The notes under the pieces were generated by a model that searched no databases, had not been told where the DNA came from, and saw nothing but the letters and a program-made list of their open reading frames with translations. 64,000 nucleotides of DNA, taken from positions 2,501 through 66,500 of the forward strand of contig CM040093.1 in assembly GCA_022496805.1 (NCBI GenBank), in the 5' to 3' direction. The position numbers and the translations under genes are program-made. Shown in pieces: positions 33,701 to 45,710 of the stretch. Source of the DNA: Pohlia nutans. Lineage: Eukaryota; Streptophyta; Bryopsida; Bryales; Mniaceae. The stretch's first letter is position 1. Each line of letters starts with the position of its first letter.

Positions 33701-36700
33701 TGTCAACACAAGTGATCTATACAAGCATAAATGTTGTAATGGACTATTGACTACTAGTTACATACTGTACTAACTTCAGAGAGAGTTAATGAGCTGCGTT
33801 GAGGTATAAGAAGACGGGAGAGAAAGGTTTAGGGGCGGCGGCCGTGAGCAATAGTTAGCGGATGAAAGTAGAGAGAAGGATGAAAAGTGAGAGGTAGGAT
33901 GAGAACAGGGGAGAGATGAGAAAGGAGTGAAGACAAATGTCAACACCCCCCCACGCTCGTCAGAGCGCTGTCCTCTTTTACTTCTGGAGTCGGTGAGAGA
34001 GTAAAGAAATGGATGCGCTTCAGTCGAATGTAGAAAGATTGTCGGTGAAGGAGTTGCTCCTTTTGAAGTTGTGGCTTGGGCTCAATCATTGCGGCGTGGC
34101 GTGAATTATGCGCTGAAGACTGTCGCGCGATGGATGTTGGTGGAGCCTGAAGATGCCGCGGACGTGAACAGAGCTGGCGATGGCGACAACTCTGCTGGTA
34201 ATGCCGCTGACGTTCGAGTTTCCGCTGTGGGAGTCCCAGCATCGCAGGATGACTGTACGCCTTTGGGAGAAGCTGTATGGAGCCAGGATTCGAGCATCAG
34301 TAAGCGTGGGAGCTGTGGGGAAGGTAGAGATGACAATGTCAGGACTGACGTGCGCTGAAGACGAACGCCTGTAGAGCTCAATAGGTACTACGCAGTAAGA
34401 AAGGGACGACAGGTTGGGATATATCGCGTCTGGGAAGAGTGTGAGAAGCAGGTCACAGGGTATAGCGGTGCGCAACATAAGATGTTCCGGCTGTATGCAG
34501 ATGCGGTTGGCTATATGGTGGAAGGCGGTTTGTGGGTGCGAGATGGAGAGTGGTTCCTGCGAGGTGGCGATTAAAGTCAGGAAAGCTGGTAGAATTTGGT
34601 TGAGTGAGGGATGTGGGCTGTGTAGGAATTAGGTTGTAATTTGATGCTGTCTCTAGTTCTGTGAGTGGCTTGTGAACATGAGGATCATTCATGCCTATGA
34701 GGGGTCTAAATCTTATCAGTTGCTGGGAATTGAATGGCTTAGTCAGGATGTCAGCAAGTTGTTTCGTGGTGGGAATAAACTGAACTGAGAGTTCTCATGT
34801 TGCCGTCTTTTGTCTAATAAAATGATGCTCTATCTCTATGTGTTTGGTCCGTGCATGTAATACAGGATTGTAAACTAGTTTTAAAGCGCTTTGGTTGTCT
34901 GTATAAATTGGTGTGGGTTGAGGTTTGAGAATTCTTAGCTCAAGTAGAAGTTGCCGCAACCATAGCAGATCTTTCGCTCCCTCCGACAGAACTCGGTATT
35001 CAGCTTCTGTTGTAGATAATGCCACCGTTGGTTGCATTTTACTGCACCACTCGATGGGTGATGCACCAAGCATGTATAGCCTGCCGGATGTTGAACGTCT
35101 GGTGTCGATGTCGCGGCCCCAGTCGGCGTCGACATATCCTCGTAAAGTTAGATCGGGCTGGCATGAGAATAGTAGCCCGAGATGCGCTGTAGCTTTGAGA
35201 TAGCGAAGGAGCTGGACGGCGGCTTGTAGATGTCGTTCCTCTGGCTGGTTCATGTATTTGCTTAAGCAACTCACAGTGTAGTTTATGTCAGGTCTTGTAT
35301 TGACCAAGAATATGAAGCTGCCTACTAAGGAGCGGTATGTTTGAGGACTGCAGGGTGGCGTCCTTGTATTTCTTTCCAGCCTAGTCTTCTCGTCCATAGG
35401 AAGCAGACTCGATGATGTGATCATATAGTTGTAAGTTTGCAGCAGCTTGTTGACATATCGAGTTTGAGTTAGGGTGATGCCCTGAGGAGTGAAAGTTACT
35501 TCTGCTCCTAAGTATAAATGGGCTGTGCCTAAATCAGTCATTTCATATTTCGATAGAAGCCTTTTCTTGAGTGCCTTGATTGCTGGGATGTCATCTCCAG
35601 TGAGGAGTAGATCATCAACATATAGCAGTAGCACTACGTACTTTCCGTTGTTGTAGGAGTAGTACAGATTGTAGTCGGATGTGGATCTTTGAAGACCAAG
35701 TTCGATTAGAGATTCATGTATCTCCGAGTACCATGCCCGTGGGGATTGACGAAGACCGCATAAGGCCCTGTTCAGTTTACATACTAAATGTTCCTGTCCC
35801 GGGACTGCAAAACCTGGTGGTTGTTGTATATACACGTCCTCTTTGATATGGCCATTGAGAAAGGCTGTAATGACTTCGAGCTGGTTGATGGACCAGCGTT
35901 TTTGGGCTGCTAGAGCTAGGACTGTGCGGATAGTTGTCCATTTTACCACCGGTGCGAATGTATCATCAAAGTCGACACCTTGCTGCTGTTCGAATCCCCG
36001 TGCTACTAGCCGGGCTTTGAGCTTTTCTGACCCGTTGGCAAGAGGTTTCGTTTTGAATACCCACTTTGCAGTGATTGGGCTCTTGTCAGGTGGGAGTTCC
36101 ACTAAATCCCAGACGTGATTTTTGTGTATTGAACTCATTTCATTTTCCATTGCCTGCTTCCATCCTGGGTGTTGTAGAGCTTCTTCTGTTGAATTTGGTT
36201 CCATGGTGTATGTAGTGCAGTTGGTGTAGTAATCCTGCAGCCAAGTCGGGGGTGCTCTGTTTCTTGAGGACGAACTTCGAATGGGAGGATTTCGCGGTGG
36301 TAATTGTATGCGCCTCCGAGTGTATGTTCTGAGTATAGGTCCCGAAGTGGAGGTTTGTTCAGTGGAATCCATGGGTTCTGTTAATGGTGGCCGTGAAGAC
36401 ACATCATGGTCCTCGGCGTTGTCCCCAGCATGGTCGCTAGCAGTTTCTGAATTTGAATTCATATCTGATAGGCTCATATCTATAGATTCGCTCTGAGCTT
36501 GCCGTTGAGTCTGTTGACTATTGGCTTCTGACACATCAGGGTCGATAGTTTCGTGGTCTAGGAATATCAAAATGGGGTCCCCGTTCGCAGGTGGTATGCG
36601 TCTGGTTAGGTGTTCAAAACCTATGATAGATTCATCAAATCTCACATCTTTACTGATGATCACTTTTCTTGATATAGGGTCGAATAGACGATATGCTTTA

Positions 36701-38334
36701 GACCGATCGTCGTACCCTATGAAAACACCTTGAATCGCCTTGGGCATGAGCTTAGTGCGCTTGTTGTCTGGCACGTGTATGAAGCCCAAGCAACCGAATA
36801 CTCTCAGATTTGAAAGATTGGGTTTGCTGTTGTAGAATATGTGATCTGGAGATAGTCCCGAGTTAGCTCTCGAAGGACATTTGTTGATGAGATTTGCCGC
36901 TGTATTTACGGCTTCGGACCATAGATAGGATGGTAAGGAGCTATCGTGTATCAAACTCCTGGCTTTTTCCATCAGTATTCGGTTGCGTCGTTCCGCTACA
37001 CCATTTTGGTGTGGAGTGTAGGCCTGTGTTAGTTGCCTAAGAATTCCGTGACGCGAGCAGAATTCCATGAAATCGTTGCTTGTGAATTCTCCTCCTCTAT
37101 CGGTTCTGAGCTTACATATTGAGTAGCCTGTGTCTTTCTCTATATGCTTCCTGAATTGCATGAACCGTTGGTGTGTATCAGATTTGGCTTTCAGAAAAAA
37201 TGTCCAACATTTTCTGCTGAAGTCATCGGTGATCACTAGAACAAATCTTGATCCGTGTGTTGACGGAACAGGTATGGGGCCGATGAGATTGGCATGTAGG
37301 AGTTGTAGTGGTCTCGTTGCCCTATGTGTGGACTGTTTAGGCGCAGGTTCTCTGTGGTGATGGCCTGCAAGACATCCTGTGCAGGGTGTAGAGGAGTTGG
37401 GATACTTGATGATAGGCATCCCAGGCTGATTTCTATGAGAGAAGTTAGCCAAGTTTCGAAGATTCAGATGTCCGAGACGTCTGTGCCATAGGTGTGAGGA
37501 TGGAGTAACCACGTGTGCTAGTCCATTCGCTGAAGATGGAGATTGGTTGATGATGTACAGTCCCGTTTTAGAGCATCTATTACCGATGAGTTTAGTGAGG
37601 CCCTGTGGATTTCGAATCCAGCAGTGGTTTGAGTTGAAACTGATTATGTAGTCTTGGTCTGCAAGCATTCCTACAGAGAGAAGGCTATGTTTCAACGAGG
37701 GAATATACAAAACATCCTGAATCTTTATTTCTCCTGACTCGAGATTGGCAGTGCCTCTCCCGGTTACATTGTGGATTTCACCACCAGCAGCCTTGACTGA
37801 TCCTACAGCTGGACTTATAGACTCTAAATTAGACGAGTTCGCCGTCATGTGTGCGCTTGCTCCCGAATCGATAGTCCAAGGGTGAATTGAAGCATCCTGT
37901 ATGTAAAGACCTTGCGTGTCGGGGTAGTACTCTGTGTATGCTGCCTGGTTACTGTACTGGTGCTGTAGAGTGTTTGCGTTGGCTGGAGCGATCTGCAGGT
38001 GTTCCGGTGGACGAGTTGGGGCTGATCCCGTGCTGTTGAGGCTGTACTGGTCGAAGTGTTGATTGTAGTCATCGGGATACTGGTTGTACTCAACGTATGA
38101 AGCGTGGTATGAGTCGCAGTTTGGTTAGGGCACATTCGGGATATGTGTCCAGGGGCGCCACAGTTGTAGCAAACTGGTGGAGGCCGTTGATGGAACGGTC
38201 TCATAGGTGGGCGAGGACCGAAGAAGGGAGGACGGCTAGGATAGTTGTAAGGTGCTATGGGGCGCCAAGGGGTTGGCTGTCTAAACTGGGGGCGCATGTT
38301 CGGACGCATTTTCATGTTCATGTTGGTGCCATAG
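33701..38334 (-). mobile_element. 5'-truncated Ty1/Copia retrotransposon (Copia 2)
   Basis: Minus-strand gag (partial), protease, integrase, RT and RNase H are followed by a G-rich polypurine tract at 33946-33952. An LTR edge ends CAACA at 33945. The outer LTR border cannot be placed because no second LTR exists; 33701 is approximate. The gag side stops at 38334, exactly where the 26-bp inverted repeat of the giant interval begins. The roughly 0.7 kb between pol and the polypurine tract holds an antisense frame, as in Copia 1. Confidence 0.85.
34359..34574 (+). CDS. Antisense viroplasmin / RNase H1 N-domain-like ORF in Copia 2
   Basis: A plus-strand frame opposite to Copia 2 reads RYYAVRKGRQVGIYRVWEEC, then QVTGYSGAQHKMF and a short tail ending at the stop at 34572-34574. 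This is the pattern of the caulimovirus viroplasmin domain, which is also the hybrid-binding domain of eukaryotic RNase H1 and binds RNA/DNA hybrids. The same frame is open upstream from about 34071 but is separated by a TGA at 34356-34358. An ATG at 34009 opens a third short frame. A frameshifted or spliced longer gene is likely. It is not in the sense pol frame, so it is not part of the element RNase H. Confidence 0.5.
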   Translation, partial: RRTPVELNRYYAVRKGRQVGIYRVWEECEKQVTGYSGAQHKMFRLYADAVGYMVEGGLWVRDGEWFLRGGD

Positions 38335-38387
38335 ATGCCATATTTAACTATTTCTGGACTGTCCAGAGTCCAGAAATAAGAAATCAC
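34453..38387 (-). pseudogene. Copia 2 gag-pol, truncated gag, nonsense in RNase H
   Basis: Gag survives only from a Pro-rich stretch and the zinc knuckle CYNCGAPGHISRMC near 38150; a frame change follows near 38120. Protease is WTIDSGASAHM near 37860. One frame of 1017 codons (37848-34795) then covers integrase (WHRRLGHLNLRNL, TDDFSRKCW, LRTDRGGEF), RT (AKWVFKTK, YVDDLLLTGD) and RNase H (DADWGRD, STTEAEYR). A TGA at 34795-34797 stops it within the RNase H tail, although coding continues with QLADILTKPF and a charged tail to about 34453. In RT the usual LDVKTAFLNG reads LEVITAFLNG, so an expected catalytic Asp is replaced. Confidence 0.92.
38335..38374 (+). repeat. Left terminal inverted repeat and terminal hairpin
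   Basis: The 26-bp repeat ends in TCTGGACT at 38353-38360. After a 6-nt spacer AGTCCAGA follows, so TATTTCTGGACT and AGTCCAGAAATA form a perfect 12-bp hairpin at the inner edge. Confidence 0.85.
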
Positions 38388-38465
38388 CTATTATGGACAT
38401 GATAAATTTAGAGCATTGACATAAAATGTGTGGGAAGAACCCTCCTGGAGGGGCTCAGAAGTATT

Positions 38466-38873
38466 CATCACGGGATCTCTCGACACCAAACTTGACCAAG
38501 ATATAAGTACACTGCGAGCGAGATACAAAAGAACAGAAGTCATTTGGGTTCCAAAGTATTCATCACGGGATCCCCCGACAGCAAACTTGACCGAGATAAT
38601 TATACGTACATTGCGAGCGAGATACAAAAAACAGAAGAGATGTGGGCTCTAAAGTATTCATCACGGGATCCCCGACAGCAAACTTGACCGAGATATACGT
38701 ACATTGGGTTTAGGGTAATACAAAAGATTAGAAGAGATGTGGGCTCCTGAAGTATTCATCAGGGGATCCCGCGATATCAAACTTGAATGAGATATCAGCA
38801 CATGGCGAGCGAGATACAAAAGAGTAGAAGGCATGTGGGCTCAACATTCTTTTGTCACGGGATGCCCCCAATA
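38466..38873. repeat. Left subterminal array, ~97-bp period, five palindromes
   Basis: Palindrome variants lie at 38466, 38561, 38659, 38757 and 38854, embedded in repeated phrases GCGAGCGAGATACAAAA and AGTATTCATCACGGGATC. Here the left arm reads CATCACGGGATC and is less symmetric than elsewhere; the fifth copy is the most diverged. A further good copy, CATCGAGGGATCTCTCGATG, lies at 39045-39064, just beyond the 3' end of the DUF7869 gene. Confidence 0.9.
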
Positions 38874-39243
38874 TCAAACATGACCGACATATTAGATTGG
38901 GAAGCATATTCGAAACACATAAAGAAACAAATATCATTGACATGAGGAAGGTAGATATTACACGGAAGACTGAGAATCGTTCAGGTATGGATGACTTCGA
39001 TGTCATTAACAGAAGATCAGCAAGACAGGAAACTCAGACGTATTCATCGAGGGATCTCTCGATGTCGTACCTAAGCGGCATAGAAGATCATGGATCAAAT
39101 AAGTTAGCTCTCTATAAGTTTGCTAACACAGATTCCATCGCTTTCTTAGGAATGGTTCTACTCCTCGGATCCATGATTTTCGACCAATTTGCATACACCA
39201 CTGCATCAACACTGACCCATTCCGGAGCGCGCCTCTCTACTAC

Positions 39244-42200
39244 CTACTTTGCAGACCAACAATTACGGTATTTCAATACAAGGTCTCTCTCCGCGCTATT
39301 GGGTTCCCAAAACTGAATTAGAAATTTCCCAAGGTTTACATCTCCTTCCTCTCTGCATACATTACTTGCTGCTCTTCTTTGCCATACAGGACAAATGAGT
39401 GGATCTTCAAGTCTCAAAAGAACCCAGCTGCCAGGCTGAATGCTACGCCAAGGATTGAAAGGAATCTGTGGAGCTTCGTTTGCTGGGCCACAATACGGCT
39501 CTGGTTCCTCATCCTCAGGAGTCACATCCTCGAGTAAGAATGGTAAACATCTTGGGCGCGATACTTCGTCGTCAAGGACCCTCCAATCATGGCGTGGCCA
39601 GAAACCCTCCAACAATTCAGGAGGTGTCACTAGCAGAGGCTTATCAAGCTCAGACAACAAACGAGTCCAGTAGTCAACGTAAGGCCCAAATGTTGCTGCA
39701 AATCCCTCGCATTTGGCCATTCCATTTCTCCAGTACTCAATGTACTTTTGGAGTCCCAACTTCATAAATTTCTTGTTTTCAGTAGCTTTGGTTGCAAGCT
39801 CTCTCACCTTCACTTGATTCCCAGTAGATTTAGGAACCTCACTTCCCCACATAGGCTTGAATGGAACCGGCTTTGGTGAGCCCTGAGGAAGTTTTGGGCC
39901 ACCATCCATGTTTGCAGCCCACAATCGAATAGGGGGTCTGTTGAGGGGTAGCCATTGTGCATCAACGGCTGATTTCTTATACCTCATAACCGGCCAACCA
40001 TCATCGTCCACATTGAACTTGAAGAGGTGCATCTCTCCAAGTCCAATAAGGCGAGCTGCACCACTGCTTTGATAGCCATGAATGAAAGACTTGAAGTCTG
40101 CAACCTCTTGAATAAACTCTGGTATGAATGACAACTCTTGGGACTCCATGAAGGCCTTCATTAGGTCCGCAAGAACAAACGTATTCTTGCTTTTCAATGC
40201 CTTTGACAAATGGCTAAAATAAGCATCAATATCTTCATGCGTATGACCAACTAATAGAAATCCAGCCTGAATTTCCTTGAAAACACCCCGTGCAGTCAGC
40301 AAGGAGAGAAACGCCATGAGATATTTGTTCTTGTTATCTTTGGCGGAGTTATTCAATTGAAGGTATAACTTCCTCGGTAAAGGTTTAGACCCTTGGAGAT
40401 CAATACCTTCAGTACGCGGTAAAATATCAAGGCACCTAGACTTCCCCTTCAACAATGCCTCGAACAGAGAGTTCTGAGGCGGGTACTCAAATAGTTCCCC
40501 AGACTCCCGAATTGAGGGGCCTTCCAGTCGACGGAACAGCCTTGCCAACGATGATATTGTGGCATTAGAATCTCCTGGCCAACACTGAGGACAATAATGT
40601 GCATAGGCGCCATCCCCGTGCCCATGTAAAACCATACCAGTTACGTTCATAGGAAGTTGGCCCAAACCTTGAGTAGCCTTTGTTGTAACCCGCATCCGCG
40701 GAAGGGCGGTTTTTGCAGTATCCATCTTGTCATGAATAATGCACAGAATCTCACTGGGATTGCGCTTTGATTCTTCGCGCCATGCACCATACAGACGACG
40801 ACAAGATTGTTGGTGAGCAAGGTGCTCCTCCCGTTGCTTCACGAATTCAACATATTCCGGACTTCCGTTAGGTGACTTCAGAATGAATTCTTGAAGCTGG
40901 TCACAAGTCGAGCATTTCGCAAAAGAACTTCCAACCGGTTTGATTGCGATATTGCTGAAGAGGTCCTTTCTAATCCTACTAATTGTAGACTGGCTCACTG
41001 TAGGCAGACCTAATGAAACATTTTTCTGCAATGCTCCGGAACGTCCTATCAGTTGTGAGGCAAAGAAAGCAACGAACGCAAACGAACAATCTCCAAGTAT
41101 TACACGACAAATTATGACAAACCACCGAAGAGGGAAAAAAGAGTTATATATTGCATGACGTAGGTAGAGTGCAACGATACTGTAAGACAGAGAAGTGATT
41201 GTCAATACGAAAGTAACATCTATCGAGAGATCTCCCGATGCAACGACACTGTAAGACAGAGAGGTCACTGTCAATACGAGAGTAACATGTATCGGGAGAT
41301 CTCCCGATGCAACTGATACGCGAAACAATGACTCGTACCTCATTGGCGTCGGCCATCACTCGCTTCCAGTTGTTGCCTGCACGAAGATATTTCAAAGTGT
41401 CCACTCTTCCATGTCCGATTCCTCGCATTTAGTGGGGCATCTGATCTGCATTCTCGTCTACAATAGCAGCAATAGTACCCATGACTTGAACTGTTCCAAT
41501 CCGCGGTCGCTTGTAGCCCTTGTTTCCATGCGCTGTTGAGAGAACCCCTTCGTTATATCTTTGGACATAGCTATGAAAAGTCGACTTCGGAACTCTGTGA
41601 ATAAGATACCACGCAGTCGCGCAAACTTCCAAACCATGCAACGTCAAGTACTTCCTTCTACGGTCACCATCGACTGAATGCATCTGTCCACCCGCAGCAA
41701 TCCCATATTCCCGCCTTTTCTGAAAGGATTTCGAATAGAATTTCTGACGCACTATTAGTGTGAGCTCCTGTGGAAATGTCTGACAGCAATGCTTTGAGCA
41801 GCACCTCTCGGAGCTAACCTTCCTCACTTCAGCATCCGCTGTCTTCGTATTGTACTGCGGGAGTTTCTCATACACTTTCGGTCTCCGCACTATAAACCGG
41901 TAAGGTGTCTTCCGTCTGCCTCCAAGGTGCTCTTGCGGATCTACATCCCTGGGGATTCGGGAAAAGTGGTCGACTGTTGACCGAAGAGAAGGGCCGTTTG
42001 GGAATTTGCATTCAGATATCAACCAACGCTCATTACTCATTATGGCATCAGTGTCCCCGACAAAGACATCGAGGATCGTCACTCCAATGTATCCCTCGCC
42101 CAATCTTCCGTCTCGAAAATACTCCTCTGGTTCAGAGCAGAACACTCTACCCGAGGCTAAAACCACACCCACAAGGTCCAGCCGCTGAACTTCCAGTCCA

Positions 42201-42667
42201 ATCCAGGATTCTGGACGAACGTATTCAACATCGTCCATGGGAGGATCCTGCAACAATGCAATCGCATCACCAGCTCTCCAGAGGACTGTTCGATTCAAAG
42301 CATCCCTCAAAACGCTGCAGCCTCTCTGGCGAGGTTCGAGGAAGAGGTTCTCTGCGTCCGACACGATGCTTGATGGTCGCACAAGAATAAATTCCGCAGA
42401 GCCAGGTGGAATGCTAATTCCAAGCCACTGCCCAGAAGGAAGAACCTCGACAACAGATCCGATTCCAACATCTCCGAAACGGGGGACAACAAGCTTCACA
42501 GATTGCCCGGGTCGAAGCTCATCTGAGCGAGCAGCTGATTTCTGAGAGAAGTCGTAACTGGATGGTCCCATAAACGGCACCTGGGGACCATCACTGTCAC
42601 TGCCGGAGTCCATTCTAAAAAGATCCAAATCAGTATCGGGAGATCTCCCGATGTCCAGCCCGTTCAT
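39244..42667 (-). pseudogene. DUF7869-type putative transposase, two exons, one nonsense codon
   Basis: Exon 1 starts at the ATG at 42667 or more likely at 42613, because a palindrome overlaps the first codons. It ends at 41339. Exon 2 is 41025-39244. The 313-bp intron has GTACGAG and TTGCAG borders and keeps phase 0. Exon 1 encodes SH3-like segments, a Cys pair (RCCSKHCC) and a DNA-binding-like stretch (GLEVCATAWYLIHRVPKSTF). Exon 2 carries KCSTCDQL, IIHDKMDTAKTALP, LYLQLNNSAKDNKNKY and GHTHEDIDAYF, then a BAH-like end (GSWVLLRLED). These are the hallmarks of DUF7869 proteins, plausibly an RNase H-fold DDE-type enzyme. An in-frame TAA at 41429-41431 truncates it. Confidence 0.78.
41026..41338 (-). 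other. DUF7869 gene intron with two palindromes
   Basis: Palindromes lie at 41221-41240 (TATCGAGAGATCTCCCGATG) and 41290-41309, inside a roughly 69-bp direct duplication (ACACTGTAAGACAGAGA and flanks). Splicing removes both. Confidence 0.75.
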
Positions 42668-43037
42668 GGACCACTCTTATACCTAATCCTTGAAAGTGGT
42701 CGAAATTCAATAGGATCGAGGGATCTCTCGATGTTGGAAATCAAGCGAGTAGGCGCACTGTTGAACACCTCCAGCTCTACAGTCCGCGACTCAGAGTGAG
42801 CATTCCAGCCACATATACATCGGGAGATCTCCCGATACCTCAAGCGACGTCACAACCCCTGTAGGGACCACGGTTTATGACGCAGTCTATAGATACTGCT
42901 CCGAATTCTAGAACATCGTGGGATCCCTCGATGTGAGATATCCACTGCTTAGGCTCAGTGCTGAACTCATCCAATTGTACAATCTCAGAGTCGGGAGAGC
43001 ACTCCAGCCGCATAAACATCAGGGGATCTCCCGATAC
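42634..43037. repeat. Palindrome array upstream of the DUF7869 gene
   Basis: Copies lie at 42634, 42714, 42818, 42914 and 43018. The last four belong to a tandemly duplicated unit of about 200 bp that carries two palindromes. They occupy the presumed promoter and 5' leader of the minus-strand gene, so they could act as operator-like sites. Confidence 0.88.
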
Positions 43038-44214
43038 TCCAGACGCCGCTCGGGTTAGTTGGGTCCTGATAGCAGCCTCCACCTCGCCACACCGGTCCGT
43101 ACAGCACAATTACTGTCCGTACTGCACAATCACCCAAAGAAGACGTCGTCACATACATGCATTACATTCAACCAACATGCAAGACACATTCTGAACTACA
43201 ATTTCCACTCTAACTTTGCAAATTCTACATAACCCGCGGAGAACTGCATGAAGAATTCTACTCGGTGCAACGAAGGAAGTGGCCAGACCGTACAACAGGG
43301 GAAAAAACCCCGCACTTTGACGACCCGATCAGCACATGTAACATAAATGGGAGATAGAACCTGGGACGCTGCTCATGCTGACAGACCCAATTGGCAGAAG
43401 ATCTTCCAAGGATAGACCGAAATACCTGTGCTCCCTGTGAATGTATTCGACCGCTTTAAACACCTCGTCCAGTGCTTCCTCCGCCTCCTCAAAGCCTGCT
43501 CCGCCACCTCAATCCCTTGTCCGCCCCCTCAACCCTTCAGACCGCCAATGACATGCAATGTTGCAGGAAAGAGCTCTCAAACGCGCTAATGAAACTATGA
43601 ATTGAGATGCTACTCTGAATTCATGTGAATGATCCAGAGATGGTGGTCCAGTAGAGAATTCAAACCGAGAATCCCCGCCAATTCAGAAGGGGGAAACAAG
43701 ATCAAGCCCTTCAAATTTGAATTCGACTCCAACATACGTGTCATGATGTTGCTGTCCATCTGTACTTTCGTACAGTAGTTTCCATATCATGATGCAACTC
43801 CTTTCGTTCTGTCCCCCCTACTTCTGTAGGAGTGTCCATGTCATCATGCTGGTCCACTACTGTACCTCCGTCACTCTCTAAGAAGGACCAAGAAGTAGGA
43901 CAGGTCAAAATTTGTAACACCTCTAGCCACTTCAGGGCATGATCTATTAGACTCACGTACCACGTAATATAAGTACAACGTATACAATATTTACATATGG
44001 AAATTCCATAGGAACACTAAATTTGTACTGCATAACAATCACTTCTACCTAATATGCTTCCAATACAAATATATTTATGTTTCCACACATTTCATGGGAG
44101 TACTAGATTAATATGTGCTTTCTTGATTTCGAGCTTCAAGGTTCAGGGTTCAAGTTCAAGGTTCAGGTTTAGGGTTTAGGGTTTAGGGTTCAAAGTTTAC
44201 GGCTTATATGAGCT
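43038..44214. other. Non-coding spacer with short telomere-like block
   Basis: No convincing gene. It includes repeated CTCCGCC(A/C)CCTCAA phrases at about 43475-43535 and three TTTAGGG units near 44165-44190. The latter have the opposite orientation to the left-end telomere-like arrays. The 103-bp satellite begins at its right edge. Confidence 0.5.
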
Positions 44215-45710
44215 CCGGATATATTTATATGGCAGTATCTAATATAAAACACATGCATTATATCATTTGGATGATGGTAGTACATCATGTAAAGCATATT
44301 CTATAGTTGTTTTAGATGGGGATATATTTAAATGGCAGTATCTAATATAAAACACATGCATTATATCATTTGGATGATGGTAGTACATCGTGAAAGGCAT
44401 ATTCCATAGTTGATTTAGCTAGAGATATATTTATATGGCAGTATCTAATATAAAACACATGCGTTATATCATTTGGATGATAGTAGTACATCATGTAAAG
44501 CATATTCTATAGTTGTTTCAGATGGGGATATATTTAAATGGCAGTATCTAATATAAGACACATGCGTTATATCATTTGGATGATGGTAGTACATCATGAA
44601 AGGCATATCCGATAGTTGTTTCAGCTCGAGATATATTTATATGGCAGTATCTAATATAAAACACATGCATTAAATCATTTGGATGATGGTAGTACATCAT
44701 GTAAAGCATATTCTATAGTTGTTTTAGCTCAAGATATATTTATATGGCAGTATCTAATATAAAACACATGCGTTATATCATTTGGATGATGGTAGTACAT
44801 CATGAAAGGCATATCCTATAGTTGTTTCAGCTCGAGATATATTTATATGGCAGTATCTAATATAAAACACATGCATTATATCATTTGGATGATGGTAGTA
44901 CATCATGTAAAGCATATTCTATAGTTGTTTTAGATGGGGATATATTTAAATGGCAGTATCTAATATAAAACACATGCATTATATCATTTGGATGATGGTA
45001 GTACATCGTGAAAGGCATATTCCATAGTTGATTTAGCTAGAGATATATTTATATGGCAGTATCTAATATAAAACACATGCGTTATATCATTTGGATGATG
45101 GTAGTACATCATGTAAAGCATATTCTATAGTTGTTTCAGTGGGGAGATATTTAAATGGCAGTATCTAATATAAGACACATGCGCTATATCATTTGGATGA
45201 TGGTATTACATCGTGAAAGGCATATCCGATAGTTGTTTCAGCTCGAGATATATTTATATGGCAGTATCTAATATAAGACACATGCGCTATATCATTTGGA
45301 TGATGGTAGTACATCATGAAAAGCATATTCTATAGTTGTTGCAGCTCGAGATATATTTATATGGCAGTATCTAATATAAAACACATGCGTTATATCATTT
45401 GGATGATGGTATTACATCATGAAAAGCATATTCTATAGTTGTTTTAGCTCGAGCTATATTTATATGGCAGTATCTAATATAAGACACATGCGTTATATCA
45501 TTTGGATGATGGTAGTACAACGTGAAAGGCATATTCCATAGTTGTTTCAGCTAGAGATATATTTAAATGGCAGTATCTAATATAAAACACATGCGTTATA
45601 TTATTTGGATGATGGCATTACATCGTGAAAGGCATATTCTATAGGTTTTTGAGCTAGAGATATATTTATATTGCAGTATCTAATATAAAACACATGCGTT
45701 ATATCATTTG
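44215..45710. repeat. 103-bp satellite array, left part
   Basis: About 14 to 15 tandem copies of a unit containing ATGGCAGTATCTAATATAA and ATCATTTGGATGATGGTAGT. In places two types alternate (GATGGGGATATATTTAAATGG versus GCTCGAGATATATTTATATGG), giving a dimeric higher-order period near 205 bp. The array is interrupted at 45710 by the hAT insertion and continues at 51908. Confidence 0.95.
45703..45710. repeat. hAT target-site duplication, left
   Basis: ATCATTTG ends the left satellite part and is repeated at 51908-51915 where the satellite resumes. This is exactly the 8-bp duplication of hAT elements. Confidence 0.75.

Noticed and set aside
35985..36000. TTCGAATCC-like text suggesting a tRNA T-arm
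   Set aside because: It is part of the Copia 2 RT coding sequence and no acceptor or anticodon arms surround it. No tRNA was found elsewhere either.
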